This document shows, in pieces, positions 20,683-32,598 of a stretch of DNA of 64,000 bases. A program made the position numbers and the translations under genes. Positions within the stretch are counted from its first letter, which is position 1, and every line of letters begins with the position of its first letter. The DNA comes from Anomaloglossus baeobatrachus (Eukaryota; Chordata; Amphibia; Anura; Aromobatidae). The stretch is from positions 84,838,664-84,902,663 of the forward strand of contig NC_134354.1 in NCBI RefSeq assembly GCF_048569485.1, read 5' to 3'. A model generated the notes under the pieces. That model ran no database searches, was not told where the DNA came from, and saw nothing but the letters and a program-made list of their open reading frames with translations.

Positions 20683-22521
20683 TCAAGGGCCCCCCTCCCG
20701 GCGACGCAGGTAATCGGCAACTAAGTCGGGAGCATGGACAGCCTCCTCAGGCTCCCAAGAGCGATGTTCCGGACCATAGCCCTCCCAATCCATCAAGAAG
20801 AACCTGCGCCCTCTAACCATCTTAGAACCAACTATGGCTCGTACCTCATAGCTAGAGCGAGAGGAATCAGAGGCAGGAGAGTGCACTTCACGAGCGTGAG
20901 GTAAAATAGCCGGCTTTAGCAGTGAGACATGGAATTTGTCATGAATCCTAAGATGGACAGGTAACTTCAATTGATAGACTACAGGATTTACCTGTCGAAG
21001 AACCTCATAAGGACCCAGGAAGCGAGGAGCAAATTTGACAGAGCTCACTCTAAGTCTCACGTGTTTTGCAGAGAGCCACACAAAGTCCCCTGGAGAAAAG
21101 ACAGGAGCCGGGCGACGAAACCGATCGGACACCATCTTCATACGGTCCTTAGCTGCTTGGATCGACTCTTGAGTCCGATCCCAAACCTCTCTGGCATTAG
21201 TTGCCCAGTCGGCCACAAGAGGAGGAGGTGCAGCAGCGGGAAACGGTACTGGTACCCTAGGGTGTTGCCCATTATTGAGTACGAACGGTGTCTGCCCAGT
21301 GGCCTCAGCCAGCGAATTGTTAAGTGCAAATTCTGCCCAGGGTAGGAGGGAGGACCAGTTATCGTGGTTCTCAGCAACAAAGTGTCGAAGGTATATAATC
21401 ATAGATTGATTGGTACGTTCAACCAAACCATTAGTCTCCGGATGGTATGCCGAAGAGAGATTCAACTCAATTTGCAGAAGGCTACAAAGATCTCGCCAGA
21501 AACGGGAAAGGACACGAACGACATCCTGACGATGAGTCTCCAGATCAGGAGAAAAAATCAGGATGTCGTCCAGATACACCACTACTGAGGATAACAGTAA
21601 ATCCCTGAACACATCGTTTACGAAGTCCTGAAATACTGCGGGTGCATTACATAACCCAAAAGGCATGACGAGGTATTCATAGTGACCGTCTCGGGTGTTA
21701 AAAGCGGTCTTCCATTCGTCACCCTTTCGAATTCGTACCAAGTTATACGCACCCCGCAGATCCAACTTCGTAAAAACTTGAGCTCCTCTCAGTCTGTCAA
21801 AGAGCTCCGAAATTAAAGGTAATGGGTATTTGTTCTTTATTGTGATTGCGTTGAGACCCCTGTAATCTATGCAGGGACGCAAATCACCCTCTTTCTTCCG
21901 AACAAAGAAAAACCCAGCTCCCGCGGGAGAGACAGACTTACGAATGAACCCCTTCTCTAAGCTCTCTCTTATATAGGTCGACATGGCCTCCGACTCAGGT
22001 ATCGACAGGGGGTAAACCCTGCCTTTAGGTGGAACCGAACCTGGGATAAGGTCTATGGCACAGTCATACGGCCTATGGGGTGGAAGAACCTCAGCACCCT
22101 GTTTGGAGAACACGTCAGCGAAATCCAAATAGGGTGTAGGTATGGGAGAGAGATCAGTTGATGCAACCGCAACGACCTTAGGTGGTAAGGGAAGACATCG
22201 GGACTGACATTTCGAACCCCAACTAATAATGCTGTCAGACTCCCAGTCAATGTGAGGAGCATGAGTCCGAAGCCATGGAAGACCCAGAAGGACATCGTCT
22301 ATACCCTCAGGCAAAACAAGAAAAGAAATCTCCTCTATGTGACCCTGAGACAGGGAAAGGCGCAAGGGAACTGTCCTCAATGTAATGGAGTCAGACAACA
22401 TAGTTCCATTAACAACACGGACAGGAATAGGCGCCTCTAACATGATAGAGGGAATATTGTGTCCCTTTACAAATCCTGAGGACACAAAAATCCCGTCAGC
22501 TCCGGAATCCACAAAAGCCAT
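20683..22521 (-). pseudogene. chromovirus pol (fossil)
   Basis: Open frame of 612 codons. Recognisable parts, in order: retroviral-type protease (MAFVDSGADGIFV), reverse transcriptase (RPCIDYRGLNAITIKNKYPL; YLVMPFGLCNAPAVFQ; VVVYLDDILIF), integrase (SSAYHPETNGLVERTNQSMI), and a C-terminal chromodomain (MDWEGYGPEHRSWEPEEAV). The chromodomain assigns it to the chromoviruses. It is shorter than a whole pol of this family and is treated as broken. Confidence 0.95.
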
Positions 22522-22616
22522 AATAGGCCATGTATTCTCAGATAACGAGAGCTGACCTGGGATACAACACTTAGAGGGTGCAGAAGACGTCTCTAGTAAC
22601 CCCCCTCTAATGGTTA

Positions 22617-23441
22617 CTAGGCCAGGGAGTTTCCCTGACGACTAGGACACTTGTTGGCATAGTGCCCAGCTTGACGACATACGTAACATATAGGAGGACC
22701 AGACTTGCGTAGTCTGGAGGACGTATGACCTAACTCCATAGGAGTGGGAGATGTTTCAGATGCTGAGGAAGATGGTAGTGGACCCTCAACAACTGGAATA
22801 GCCCGATGCTTAGGGCGTGAGGAAGAGACCTCGAGTCTACGTTCCTTATGGCGTACATCGATCCTCGTTGCTACTGTGATCAAGTCCTCCAGAGAAGCAG
22901 GGACCTCACGAGTAGCAAGGGCATCCTTGACATAGCCTGCCAACCCTCTCCAGAAGATAGGAATCAACACCTTCTCTGGCCAATCTAGTTCTGCCACCAG
23001 AGTTCTAAAAGCAATGGCATAAGAACTAGTGGATAACGAACCCTGAGATAGATCTAACAGTCTCAGGGCCGCATCATGGGTAACCTGCGGACCCATGAAT
23101 ACCGCCTTAAGAGCATCAAGAAAGTCTTGATGTCTCAGAGTAACCACATCAGAGCGCTCCCATAGGGGAGTCGCCCATTCTAAGGCTTTGTCCTGAAGTA
23201 AGGAGATGATAAAGCCTACTCTGGACCTCTCCGTAGAGAAGCGAGAAGAGTTGACCTCTAGGTGTATCTGACACTGACTAATGAAACCACGACATGATCT
23301 GGCATCGCCAGAATATCTGTTTGGCAGAGCAAGTCGAGGATCATGTGCAGATGTCACCATGGTCTGAGGTTTATCCTCTATACTCTTGAGCCGTGACTCA
23401 AGTACTTGTATGTAACGGTGTAACTGCTGATATTCTGCCAT
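22617..23441 (-). pseudogene. chromovirus gag (fossil)
   Basis: Frame of 274 codons on the minus strand, just inside the 5-prime LTR. It starts MAEYQQLHRYIQVLESRL, carries a retrotransposon gag-like middle, and ends with a CCHC zinc knuckle CYVCRQAGHYANKC near the C-terminus. Product: the particle structural protein of the element. Confidence 0.93.
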
Positions 23442-23469
23442 AACTGCCAGACCCTTGGCTCAGTCCTAA

Positions 23470-24572
23470 TGTTACGGGGGGCTGTCTGATAATAACTGAA
23501 AGGAGTATCAGACAGTCAGGGTCCACCGTGCAAAGACTTTGCTGCAGACTATGGCAGAGTGCAATACCTCTGTTAACTCACAGAAGGATATAATAAGTAA
23601 GTAAAGCAATTCCTCCCTTACTTGGAGGGTGTGTGGAATGATCTCTGTTAATAATCACAGAGACAAAGGCAATGTGTGCGAAATGGCACCTACCTAGGTC
23701 CGCTCTTCTAGTGGTGCAAAAGAGACGAACAGCAGCGTAAGCCGCACAAAGCTCCTACCTGCGTTCGCTCCACTAGTGTGCGAGGACACGAACCACTAGA
23801 TATGGCACCTGCCTAGGTCCGCTCTTCTAGTGGTGCAAAAGAGACGAACAGCAGCGTAAGCCGCACAAAGCTCCTACCTCTGTTCGCTCCCCTAGTGTGC
23901 GAGGATACGAACAACTGCCAGACGCAGTATAAGGAACGTTACCCTAGCGGCAACGTCCACCTACGAGTAGAATCACAAGGCCCAGCCAGACCATGTGCCT
24001 CAGGCACCTGCCTATGTCCGCTCCCCTAAGAGGTAAGGATACGGACAGCAGCCGAAGCTGTAAGGTATAAGAACGCTACCCTGCCGGTAGCGCTCACCTA
24101 GCATAGACAGAGGAATGCCTAGAGGAACGCGCACAGAGCGTCTACTCATATGCATGAACCAAGAGGACTGAGCACCATGCGGCGTGTGTCAGGGTCTTAT
24201 ATAGACTCTGTGCCTCATCCAAGATGGAGGACACCAGAGCCAATCCGCTGCCAGAACGACAGGAGTGACGTCATGCTGGCCTATCACCGAGCAAGACGTC
24301 ACAAGCACATGACCAGCGACCAATCGGCATAGAAGGTGTCAGAGACATGTGACCTCGTGTCAGCGATGATGTCACCCGCACATGTGCAATGGCTCCAAGA
24401 TTGGACTTAGTCTCCAGCGCTCGCACATGTGCAGTAGCAAGAAATCTGGACTTAGTCTCCAGCGCTCGCACATGTGCAGTAGCAAGAAATCTGGACTTAG
24501 TCTCCAGCGCTCGCACATGTGCAGTAGCAAGAAATCTGGACTTAGTCTCCAGTGCTCGCAGCAACCGTAACA
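23470..24572 (-). repeat. 5-prime LTR of the chromovirus (1103 bp)
   Basis: Same length and, by eye, same sequence as 19569-20671, including the internal tandem repeat (24380-24560). It is the promoter-bearing LTR for the minus-strand element. Confidence 0.95.
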
Positions 24573-25828
24573 ATATGGAGGCAGAGGGGAGAGAAGATGC
24601 AGGCAAAGCAGGGCAGCTCAGAGACACAGCAGTGTTGGAGGATGAAACTGACAAACAGTACAGGGAGATTAATCCCACTCAGACACACAGGAAGTCAAAT
24701 GCAAGAATTAATAGTACCCCTTACAAAGGAAACAAAAAACAGCCTACTACACCAACATCACAAGCCTGCAAGTTATTGGGGGATGGAGGTAGTGGCCCAG
24801 TCCAGACAAAGAGAACTAAGAAAACAGCACCACCTGCAGGCCAAGACAAGTACACACAAAAGCTTAATGTGGACTATAAAAAACTGGCTGAAGAAGTGAC
24901 ATCACACTTGTCAAAAGAGATTAAAGTGGCTATTGAGGCAGCCATACAAACATCATTAGCGAATATGCAAAAACAGATAAATGCCCATGCATCTAGACTG
25001 GCAGAATCAGAGCAGAGAATATCTGACTTCGAGGAGACAATACTGGCTATGCAAGCACAAATAGCAGCTCTAGCAAAATCTAATGAATACTTGAAGGATA
25101 AAGCGGAAGATTTGGAAAACAGATCGAGACAAAACAACCTACGTATAGTCGGGTTACCAGAGTCTGTGTCGATTGGACAGTTGGATAATATATGCGAGTT
25201 GGAGCTACCACAGGCCCTGGGCATAAAGGCGAAATTCAGAGTTGAAAGAGCCCACAGAGTGGGTCCACTGAGACACCAGGAGGCGAATAAGGGAGAGGGC
25301 CAAAACTCAAACAAGAATACCCCGATAAGAGCCAGACAGGTGATTGTCAAGTACCTTGATTATAAGCATAAGGAGGAAATATTGAGGGCCTTTAGAGAAC
25401 GAAAGCGTCCACTACAATATCAAGGCAACAGACTGCTAATTTTTGGAGATTATTCAGCTGAAATATCCAGAAGGAGAAAAGAATTTACCAAAATTTGCTC
25501 ATTTCTGTACAACAAAAAAGTAAAGTGCCAGCTATTATACCCTGCTACACTGAAAGTTAGAAACCCCAATGGCTCGTTTGTATACTACAAGGACTACAAA
25601 GAAGTAGAAAACATTCTCATGGCAGAGCTCGACAAGACTAGGTCAGAAAGGCAAGAAAAAGGAGCTAGTGTAGAAGGGAATGATAGAAGAGGAAGCTCAG
25701 GAAGAGATGTGGGATGTCTTGGGGGACAAAAGCAAGTCGAGACCAGGGAGGAAAGGAGGCCAAGCCCGGGTCAACAGCATAATTCTCGCCCGGAACACAG
25801 GAACCAACCCTTGGGAGAGAAACCATGA

Positions 25829-26545
25829 TACCTGAACTGGAACTCACTCATTATTTTTCCTTTTATTGCCTGTTTTTTTTTTTTTTCTTCCCAAACAGGA
25901 AGAGGCGTTGAGGAGGATGCATTACGGAGAGAGGGTTGGGGAGGTGAGAGGAGGTGGGGGAAGGGAGAAAAGAGAGGAAAACATCCCAAAGTCTGGGTCC
26001 TCTCCCCCCCCCTCTTTTTTTTTTTTTTTCTTCTTCTTTTTTCTTTTTCTTCTTCTTTCTTTTTCCATCTTCTCTCCCCTTGGTCTTTTTTCTTTTTCTC
26101 CTTTGTCCAGGAACGTCATCCAAATTCAAATAAAGTGGGCTTGTTCTGGGCGGACTGATGGCTACCTGGAGTCAGAGATAAGTAGGACTGGAGAATCTTG
26201 CTGAGGTTTTGACATACTGTGCTAATTTTTGCATAATTTTCAAAGGCTTATTCAAGTTAGTCCGGGGATAGAACATATATTTTATGGGGGGTGATTAGGG
26301 AGCTACATATTTTGGCTAGGAATAGGGGAGCTCACCAACGTGGCGGAAGGCGCCGTGGATTTCTCGGAAGGGAAAATATGTTTTACAGTTACATGCTTTT
26401 TGTTGTATTTGTTATATTTGCAATGTGGGGAAAGGGAGTGTCGATTCTGTGGTACCAACTGTGATTCTAGTGTCGAACATCTCGTCTTCCTTGATGCAGG
26501 GGCCCATAGGGGAGGGAGTAGTAAAAGCAGAATACACAGGTAAAC
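25829..26545 (+). other. L1 inter-ORF region, pyrimidine-rich
   Basis: About 700 bp between L1 ORF1 and ORF2, longer than in mammalian L1. A T/C-rich tract at about 26004-26105 and a T-run at 25873-25886 dominate it. No ORF is supported; the Lys/Glu-rich minus ORFs are composition artefacts. Confidence 0.8.
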
Positions 26546-29500
26546 ATGATACAGATAACTACGTGGAATGTTAAAGGGCTGAGATCACCTAACAAACGAG
26601 CAATGATATTGAGACATCTGAAAAGACTAAAGACAGACATTGCCTTATTACAGGAAACCCACTTGGGGGGGAGGACTTTTTTCGCATGAAGAAACATTGG
26701 GTGGGCACCGTTTACGGGGCAGCGGCACAAGGTAGAAAAGCGGGCACTATGATCCTAATAAATAAACAATTCAGTCATGAGGTAGTGGCACATGAGGCAG
26801 ACGACCATGGAAGGTGGCAGCACTTAACAATCGTTAGTCCAGCGGGTAAACTCAGTATTTATAATGTCTATGGCCCAAATTCACAACAAATCACATTCCA
26901 TGATGGCATAAAGGCCACCATATTAGCAGATGGGGAGGCTAACATTATAGTAGGAGGCGATTTTAACACCGTCCCAGACTCAGCTGAAGATAAGAGGAGG
27001 GGCGAGGAGGGGACAGCTAATGTGGGCAGGAGTTTAGACAATAGGGATGTAACATTAGAAGACGTAGGACTGAAAGACATCTGGAGACTAAAGGCCCCGT
27101 CACACTAAGCATCATCGCTAGCAACATCGCTGCTAACGAACAACTTTTGTGACGTTGCTAGCGATGTTGCTGTGTGTGACATCCAGCAACAACCTGGCCC
27201 CTGCTGTGAGGTCGTTGGTTGTTGCTGAATGTCCTGGGCCATTTTTTAGTTGTTGCTGTCCCGCTGTGAAGCACAGATCGCTGTGTGTGACAGCGAGACA
27301 GCAACAACTAAATGTGCAGGCAGCAGGAGCCGGCTTCTGCGGAGGCTGGTAACCACAGTAAACATCGGGTAACCAAGAAGCCCTGTCCTTGGTTACCCGA
27401 TATTTACCTTTGTTACCAGCCTCCGCCGCTCTCACTGTCAATGCCGGCTCCTGCTCTGTGCACATGTAGCTGCAGGACACATCGGGTTAATTAACCCGAT
27501 GTGTGCTGTAGCTAGGAGAGCAAGGAGCCAGCGCTAAGCATTGTGCACTGCTCCCTGCTCTGTGCACATGTAGCTGCAGCACACATTGGGTAATTAACCC
27601 GATGTGTGCTGTAACTAGGAGAGCAGGGAGCCAGCGCTAAGCAGTGTGCACTGCTCCCTGCTCTGTGCACATGTAGCTGCAGTACACATCGGGTAATTAA
27701 CCCGATGTGTGCTGTAACTGGGAGAGCAGGGAGCCAGCGCTCAGTGTGCGCTGCTCCCTGCTCTCTGCACGTGTAGCTCCGTGCGCTGGTAACCAAGGTA
27801 AATATCGGGTTGGTTACCCGATATTTACCTTAGTTACCAAGCGCAGCATCTTCCACGCGGCGCTGGGGGCTGGTCACTGGTTGCTGTTGAGCTCACCAGC
27901 AACTCGTGTAGCGACGCTCCAGCGATCCCTGCCAGGTCAGGTTGCTGGTGGGATCGCTGGAGCGTCGCAGTGTGACATCTCACCAGCAACCTCCTAGCAA
28001 CTTACCAGCGATCCCTATCGTTATTGGGATCGCTGGTAAGTTGCTTAGTGTGACTGGACCTTTACTCACCCACATGACAGAGAGTATACACACTTCTCTC
28101 ACCCTCATGATAGCTGGTCACGTATTGATCAGTTCTGGATCTCGCAAGATTTACTGAGTGGAACGCAAGATTGTGTGATAGAGAATATGGTGATCTCTGA
28201 TCATAGTCCGGTGAGATTGGGCATTAGAGAGAAATTCAGGAGAGGTACAGATATCATATGGAGATTCCCATCGTTCCTTCTCAGGCAAGATAATTTCCAC
28301 AAGGAGCTACAGGAGTGGTGAGGAGAATTCGCAGAGGACAATAAGGAACATAGAGAGTCCCCAGTGATATTTTGGGAAACGGCAAAAGCGGTCCTAAGGG
28401 GCCGTCTGGTGGGGTACGCAGCCATGATCAAACGGAAAACCAATGAGAATTATAATTTCCATAGTGAAGCAGTACGGGTAGCATATACAAATTATGTGAC
28501 AAATAGATCTCCCATGACAAAAGGCAGATGGCTGGAGGCAAAAGAGGGATTTGACGAATGGGCCAAAAAAAAGGAACAACTATTCTGGTCGCACAAGGAG
28601 GTTGACTTACATAGGTTTGGCAACAAGGCGGGGAGGATGTTGGCCAATCTGGCAAGGGGCAGCAGAAAGATGACAGTGATCTCTAAACTGAAAACAAAGG
28701 GGGGAGAGGTGACACTGACTACGGATCCTAAGGACATTAATAAACTGCTGGGAGATTACTATAGAAAACTATATGGGTCAGGGAATAACGACATGACTGA
28801 TGAGGCAGAGTGGCTAAGACAAGCCCAAATGCCTAGCTTGACGGAGGAAGATTTGAGTGCCTTAAACGCAGATATCACAGTAGAGGAGGTGATGAGAACA
28901 ATTGGGGAGCTTAACACCAACAAGGCACCGGGACCTGACGGTTTTAACAGTGAATTCTATAAGGCTCTGAAGGATCTGATCTCGCCGGATCTAACCTCAG
29001 TCTTTAATGCTTTCCTGGGAGGGGCGGAAATACCCAAAAATTCCAACATAGCATATATTAAATTACTCCCCAAGGGAACCAAGGACCTGGATGATCCCTC
29101 TAGTTATAGACCTATATCGCTCATAAATCAGGATTTAAAAATTATGTCCAAGATCATGGCTAATAGACTGGCCGAGATCTTACCTAGGATCATTACGAAT
29201 CACCAGGTGGGGTTTATTAAAGGGAGAAATGCCGTTACCAATATCTGAAAGACAATTCTAGTGGTAGACGCGGTTAGACTGGGTCTCACTGAGGGAGGGG
29301 CTAGACCTGCCCTAGTTACACTTGACGCAGAAAAAGCGTTTGATAATGTAAATTGGAGGTGGTTAGACAGGGTAATGGAGGCCATAGGGATTGTAGGCAA
29401 GATGAGACTTTACATTAGAAACCTTTATGCCAACTCGGGAGCTAGGGTACACACTCCGGGCTTTCTATCAGATGTGTTCCCTTTGATGAAGGGAACAAGA

Positions 29501-31423
29501 CAGGGTTGCCCATTATCTCCTCTTTTATTCAACCTGGCAACCGAGCCGTTGTCAAGAATACTACAGGGACAAAATAGCCTTAAAGGAATCAAGATAAGGG
29601 GTTCAGAAGTAAAGACAGCGCTTTTTGCTGATGACATCATACTTTATATGGGGAACCCCGGTGCGGATTTGACACAGACTCTTGCCTTGATTGAAAAATT
29701 TGGCTCATTCTCCGGTTTCAAACTGAACAAAAAAAAGTGCGAGATCATGTTCTTAAAGGGGCATCATGGGACAATGGGGGGACAAATAAGGGATGGCTGT
29801 CTATGTGGAATTCCTATAGCACAATCTTCAATTAAATACCTGGGAGTGCATATAGGAAGATCGGTGGAAACAATCTATAACTTGAACTATGGACCGCTAA
29901 TCAGGAAAATTATAGTTCAATTAAAGGGATGGAAAGGTCTGCCACTTCCATTACTGGCAAGATGCCACCTGATAAAAATGATGAGCTTTCCTAGGCTGCT
30001 GTATCCCTTCCAGACAATCCCGCTATTGCTAAAACTAAAGGATGTGAATAAGCTCAACTCCGCGTATACAGAATTTCTGTGGAGGGGAAGGAAACCCAGA
30101 ATAAAGCTGCGTACGCTGATGAAGTCAACAGAGGAGGGAGGTCTAAACTTTCCAGATGTCCAAGGGTATAATCTTGTATGTATCATGAGGCATGTAATTG
30201 ATTGGGTGAGAGGAACGAGTAGGCACTCAGATCATGCGATGGAAACTAAATATGCATCACCGGGGGATCTGACGTCCATTCTGCACTCCCCGCTATCCAG
30301 GGTTGAAGGGCACATAAGGAACTCAATTATATTCCGAGACACCATGCTAACATGGAAGTCGGTAAGGAAAAAACTGGGGCTCTCATGGAAAGTGTCCAAG
30401 TACGTGAACCCCTGGGCATTCCCAAATTTTCCCCTGGGACGAGAAAACAAGCTATTTACTAGATGGAAAGAGAGGGGAGTCAGGAGAATGATAGATGTCA
30501 TGAATGTGGAGGACAGGAGGTGGATGACAAGTCGGGAAGTGTTGGATAAGTACAACCTTAATAGCTCAGATATCATCCAATATGAACAATTGAAACATGG
30601 AATAATAGGAGACCTTGTTGTGGTTGGAAGAGAGCTGAACAGAAGTTCGATTGATGAATTACTGGAATGTGATGTAACAAGTATAAATGTCTCTAAAATT
30701 TATCGATCGCTAAGGGGGGTGCTTATTTCACGGGAGGATAGTCGGACTTTAACAGCGTGGGGGAAACAATTGGGAAGGGAAGAAGTGGTGGATAATATAC
30801 TGAGAGGATGGGTACAAGTGCGGAAACATATTACCAATGAGAGATGGAGAGACACTCAATTCAGAATTCTACATAGGGCCATTATGGGTTTCAACATACC
30901 AGGTAGGGATAGGTGGTGTCCTAAGTGTCAAAAAGAGAAAACGGATATGCTGCATGGGCTATGGGAATGTGAGACAATCGCTAGGTTCTGGAACCAAGTC
31001 AGACTATTTGCCCAGTCAACATGGGGAATTTTCAGCAAACTAGACTTAATGGTGTGGATTTTCCACTCCTTTGAGGGAGGAGTAGGAGGAGGACCGAGCA
31101 CGCAGGAAAAGAGGAAATACGCAATAACGCATGACATAGCAATGATAGCTAAGCGTTGCATCTTAAAACACTGGATTCAAAGGGAGGGCCCATCCATAAA
31201 GGAGGTTATGGGCGAACTACACAACCTTCTGAAGTGGGAAAAACTAGAAGCGGAGAGGGATAAAGATGGGTTGACAGCCAAGTTTTTTGTGAGATGGAGA
31301 CATTTTATTGAAAGCCAATTCACACAGGGAGAAATAATTAACCTGATGGCACCTTTTGTTTACTCGGAGTGGTATATCCTGAGCGATATCCAGGACAGCC
31401 TGGGTAAACTGAGAATCACCTAG
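26546..31423 (+). pseudogene. L1 ORF2: endonuclease and reverse transcriptase, broken
   Basis: ORF2p nicks target DNA and reverse-transcribes L1 RNA. It starts at ATG 26546 with MIQITTWNVKGLRSPNKRAM and carries LLQETHLGG of the APE-type endonuclease; VGGDFNTVPDSAEDKRRG follows at about 26950. After the MITE (27092-28061) it resumes THFSHPHDSWSRIDQFWISQ. RT motifs: NKAPGPDGFNSEFYKAL (about 28920), YRPISLINQDLKIMSKIMAN (about 29107), LVTLDAEKAFDNVNW (about 29318), TRQGCPLSPLLFN (about 29496) and FADD (29624-29635). The C-terminal zinc-knuckle region includes CPKCQKEKTDMLHGLWEC (about 30918). Breaks: a 1-base loss in the G-run near 26668, TGA at about 28320 (probably from TGG) and TGA at 29246-29248 (probably from CGA). 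Confidence 0.93.
27092..28061. mobile_element. 970-bp MITE, family B, nested in L1 ORF2
   Basis: Ends AGGCCCCGTCACACTAAGC and the complement of AGGTCCAGTCACACTAAGCA. Flanked by TAA (27089-27091) and TTA (28062-28064); taking the duplication as TAA restores the ORF2 frame exactly (codons Arg-Leu-Thr-His-Pro), so one base has probably changed. The interior contains three near-identical segments of about 120 bp with TGCTCCCTGCTCTGTGCACA and TTAACCCGATGTGTGCTG (27480-27760) and several hairpins. It has no coding capacity. Confidence 0.9.
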
Positions 31424-31748
31424 GAGGGGGCTCTGGCGGGAGGGGGAGACGAGACGGTTGGGAATACCAAGGCACGCTAGCAAAATTGAAATCATTCAGG
31501 GACGACACAGAGATTTAACGAATTGTATTGCATATGTTATATTATATTTCATTACCTCTGTTTTGGTTTAATGTTACTGTATACTATCTTAAATCGAACA
31601 GCAACATGGAACTCCAAATTGGGGTATCACCCACCTCTATGTCACATTTTGTCAGACGAATGTTCTTCTTTTGCAATGATACTTGTCATGTTTTTACAAA
31701 TTTGAAAAATCAATAAAAAACGTTTTGAAAAAAAAAAAAAAATGACGT
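31424..31748 (+). other. L1 3-prime UTR, poly-A and right target duplication
   Basis: From the ORF2 stop to the A-run at 31727-31742, with AATAAA at 31712-31717. The second copy of AAAAAAATGACGT ends at 31748, after which the hAT-like shell resumes. Confidence 0.88.
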
Positions 31749-32598
31749 AGCGCTCCGCGGTATTTTTGATTCTCAGTGCAGATAAAGCAGACAACTATGG
31801 GTTGCCACCCCCATCTGCCTGGCGTTACCTTGGCTGGCAATCAAAATACAGGGAAGCCCATTAATTTTTTTTATTTAAAAAATAGTTAAAAAAAAATAAT
31901 GTTGGGTCCCCCCATTTTTGATAGCCAGCTAGGGTAAAGCAGACGGCTGTAGCCTGAAAACCACAGCTGGCAGCTTTACCGTGGTTGGGAATCCAATGTG
32001 GAGGTCACCCCAGGCTCTTTTTTTATAATTCGTTTATAAATAATAATAATTACAAAAAAAAAGTAGGGTCCCCCCCAAATTGGATCACCAGCCAAGGTAA
32101 AGCGGACAGCTGTGGTCTGGTATTCTCAGGGTGGGAAGGTCCATAGTTATTGGGCCTTCATAGCCTAAAAATAGCAGGCCACAGGCACCCCAGATGTGGC
32201 GCATCCACTAGATGCGCCAATCCTGGCGCTTCACCACACAGCTCATCCCGTGTCCTGGTGCAGTGGCAAACGGGGTAATAAATGGGGTTGATACTAGTTG
32301 TAAAGTCATCTGACATCAAGCCCAGCAGTTTGTGATGTCATGGTGTCTATCAGATACCCGACATCACAAACTGTCAGTACTAACAAAAAAAAATCGACAA
32401 AAAAAATTTATTTGAAAGAAAACTCCCCAAAACATTCCCTCTTTCACAAATTTATTGTAAGGAAAAAACGGGAACGTATCCCCCATTTTCTAGGAGTGCA
32501 GACCCTCCATGTGAGGAGTGAGGGTGTAATGAATCTGCACCCACTCTCCCCGGGTCCACAGCAGCAGAGTCCATGTCGTAACGGTTTCTACCAAAGCT
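31749..32598. repeat. hAT-like shell, block-repeat region
   Basis: Three to four related blocks (cores at about 31780, 31930, 32090) each contain AAGGTAAAGCAGAC-like phrases followed by an AT-rich linker. The next part (32160-32330) holds GATGTGGCGCATCCACTAGA and its inverted neighbour GATGCGCC. Nearly the same order recurs at 34250-34740. Confidence 0.7.

Larger units (their letters stand above)
19569..24572 (-). mobile_element. Ty3/Gypsy chromovirus, broken
   Basis: LTR retrotransposon on the minus strand, inserted in L1 ORF1 with a 5-bp duplication ATATG (19564-19568 and 24573-24577). It has two 1103-bp LTRs (19569-20671 and 23470-24572), gag, and pol with a chromodomain. A purine-rich tract next to the 3-prime LTR (about 20672-20690) fits a polypurine tract. 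The LTRs look identical by eye, so the insertion is very recent, younger than the L1. It is not whole: pol is clearly shorter than normal for the family, with about one large break. Confidence 0.95.
19257..25828 (+). pseudogene. L1 ORF1, split by an LTR element
   Basis: ORF1p is the RNA-binding chaperone of L1. The first part, 19257-19568, starts MERYLLRSAGSGEG and is an acidic, Glu/Asp/Gly-rich N-terminus; the second part, 24578-25828, has about 417 codons. It contains a coiled coil (about 24890-25130; heptads in LAESEQRISDFEETILAMQA), the RRM start NRSRQNNLRIVGLPES (about 25120), and the C-terminal domain with RARQVIVKYLDYKHKEEILR and NRLLIFGDYSAEISRRRKEF. The end is a basic, Gln/Arg-rich tail ending LGEKP and TGA. 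Both parts are open and in the same frame once the LTR insertion and one 5-bp target copy are discounted. The upstream Met at 24389 lies in the LTR and is not the ORF1 start. Confidence 0.92.
19114..31735 (+). mobile_element. L1-type LINE, nearly full length, with two nested insertions
   Basis: Non-LTR retrotransposon with a 143-bp 5-prime UTR, ORF1, a pyrimidine-rich inter-ORF region of about 700 bp, ORF2, a 3-prime UTR, AATAAA at 31712-31717 and a poly-A tail. It is flanked by 13-bp duplications (19101-19113; 31736-31748). Subtracting the Ty3/Gypsy element (19569-24572 plus one target copy) and the MITE (27092-28061) leaves about 6.6 kb, a usual full-length L1. ORF2 carries one frameshift and two premature stops, so this copy is inactive but not very old. 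Confidence 0.93.

Noticed and set aside
24389-24577. Met at 24389 as start of the 479-codon ORF
   Set aside because: This part of the frame is LTR sequence of the chromovirus; L1 ORF1 proper resumes after the target duplication.
25863-26204. Lys/Glu-rich and Phe-rich ORFs
   Set aside because: They come from the pyrimidine-rich tract of the L1 inter-ORF region.
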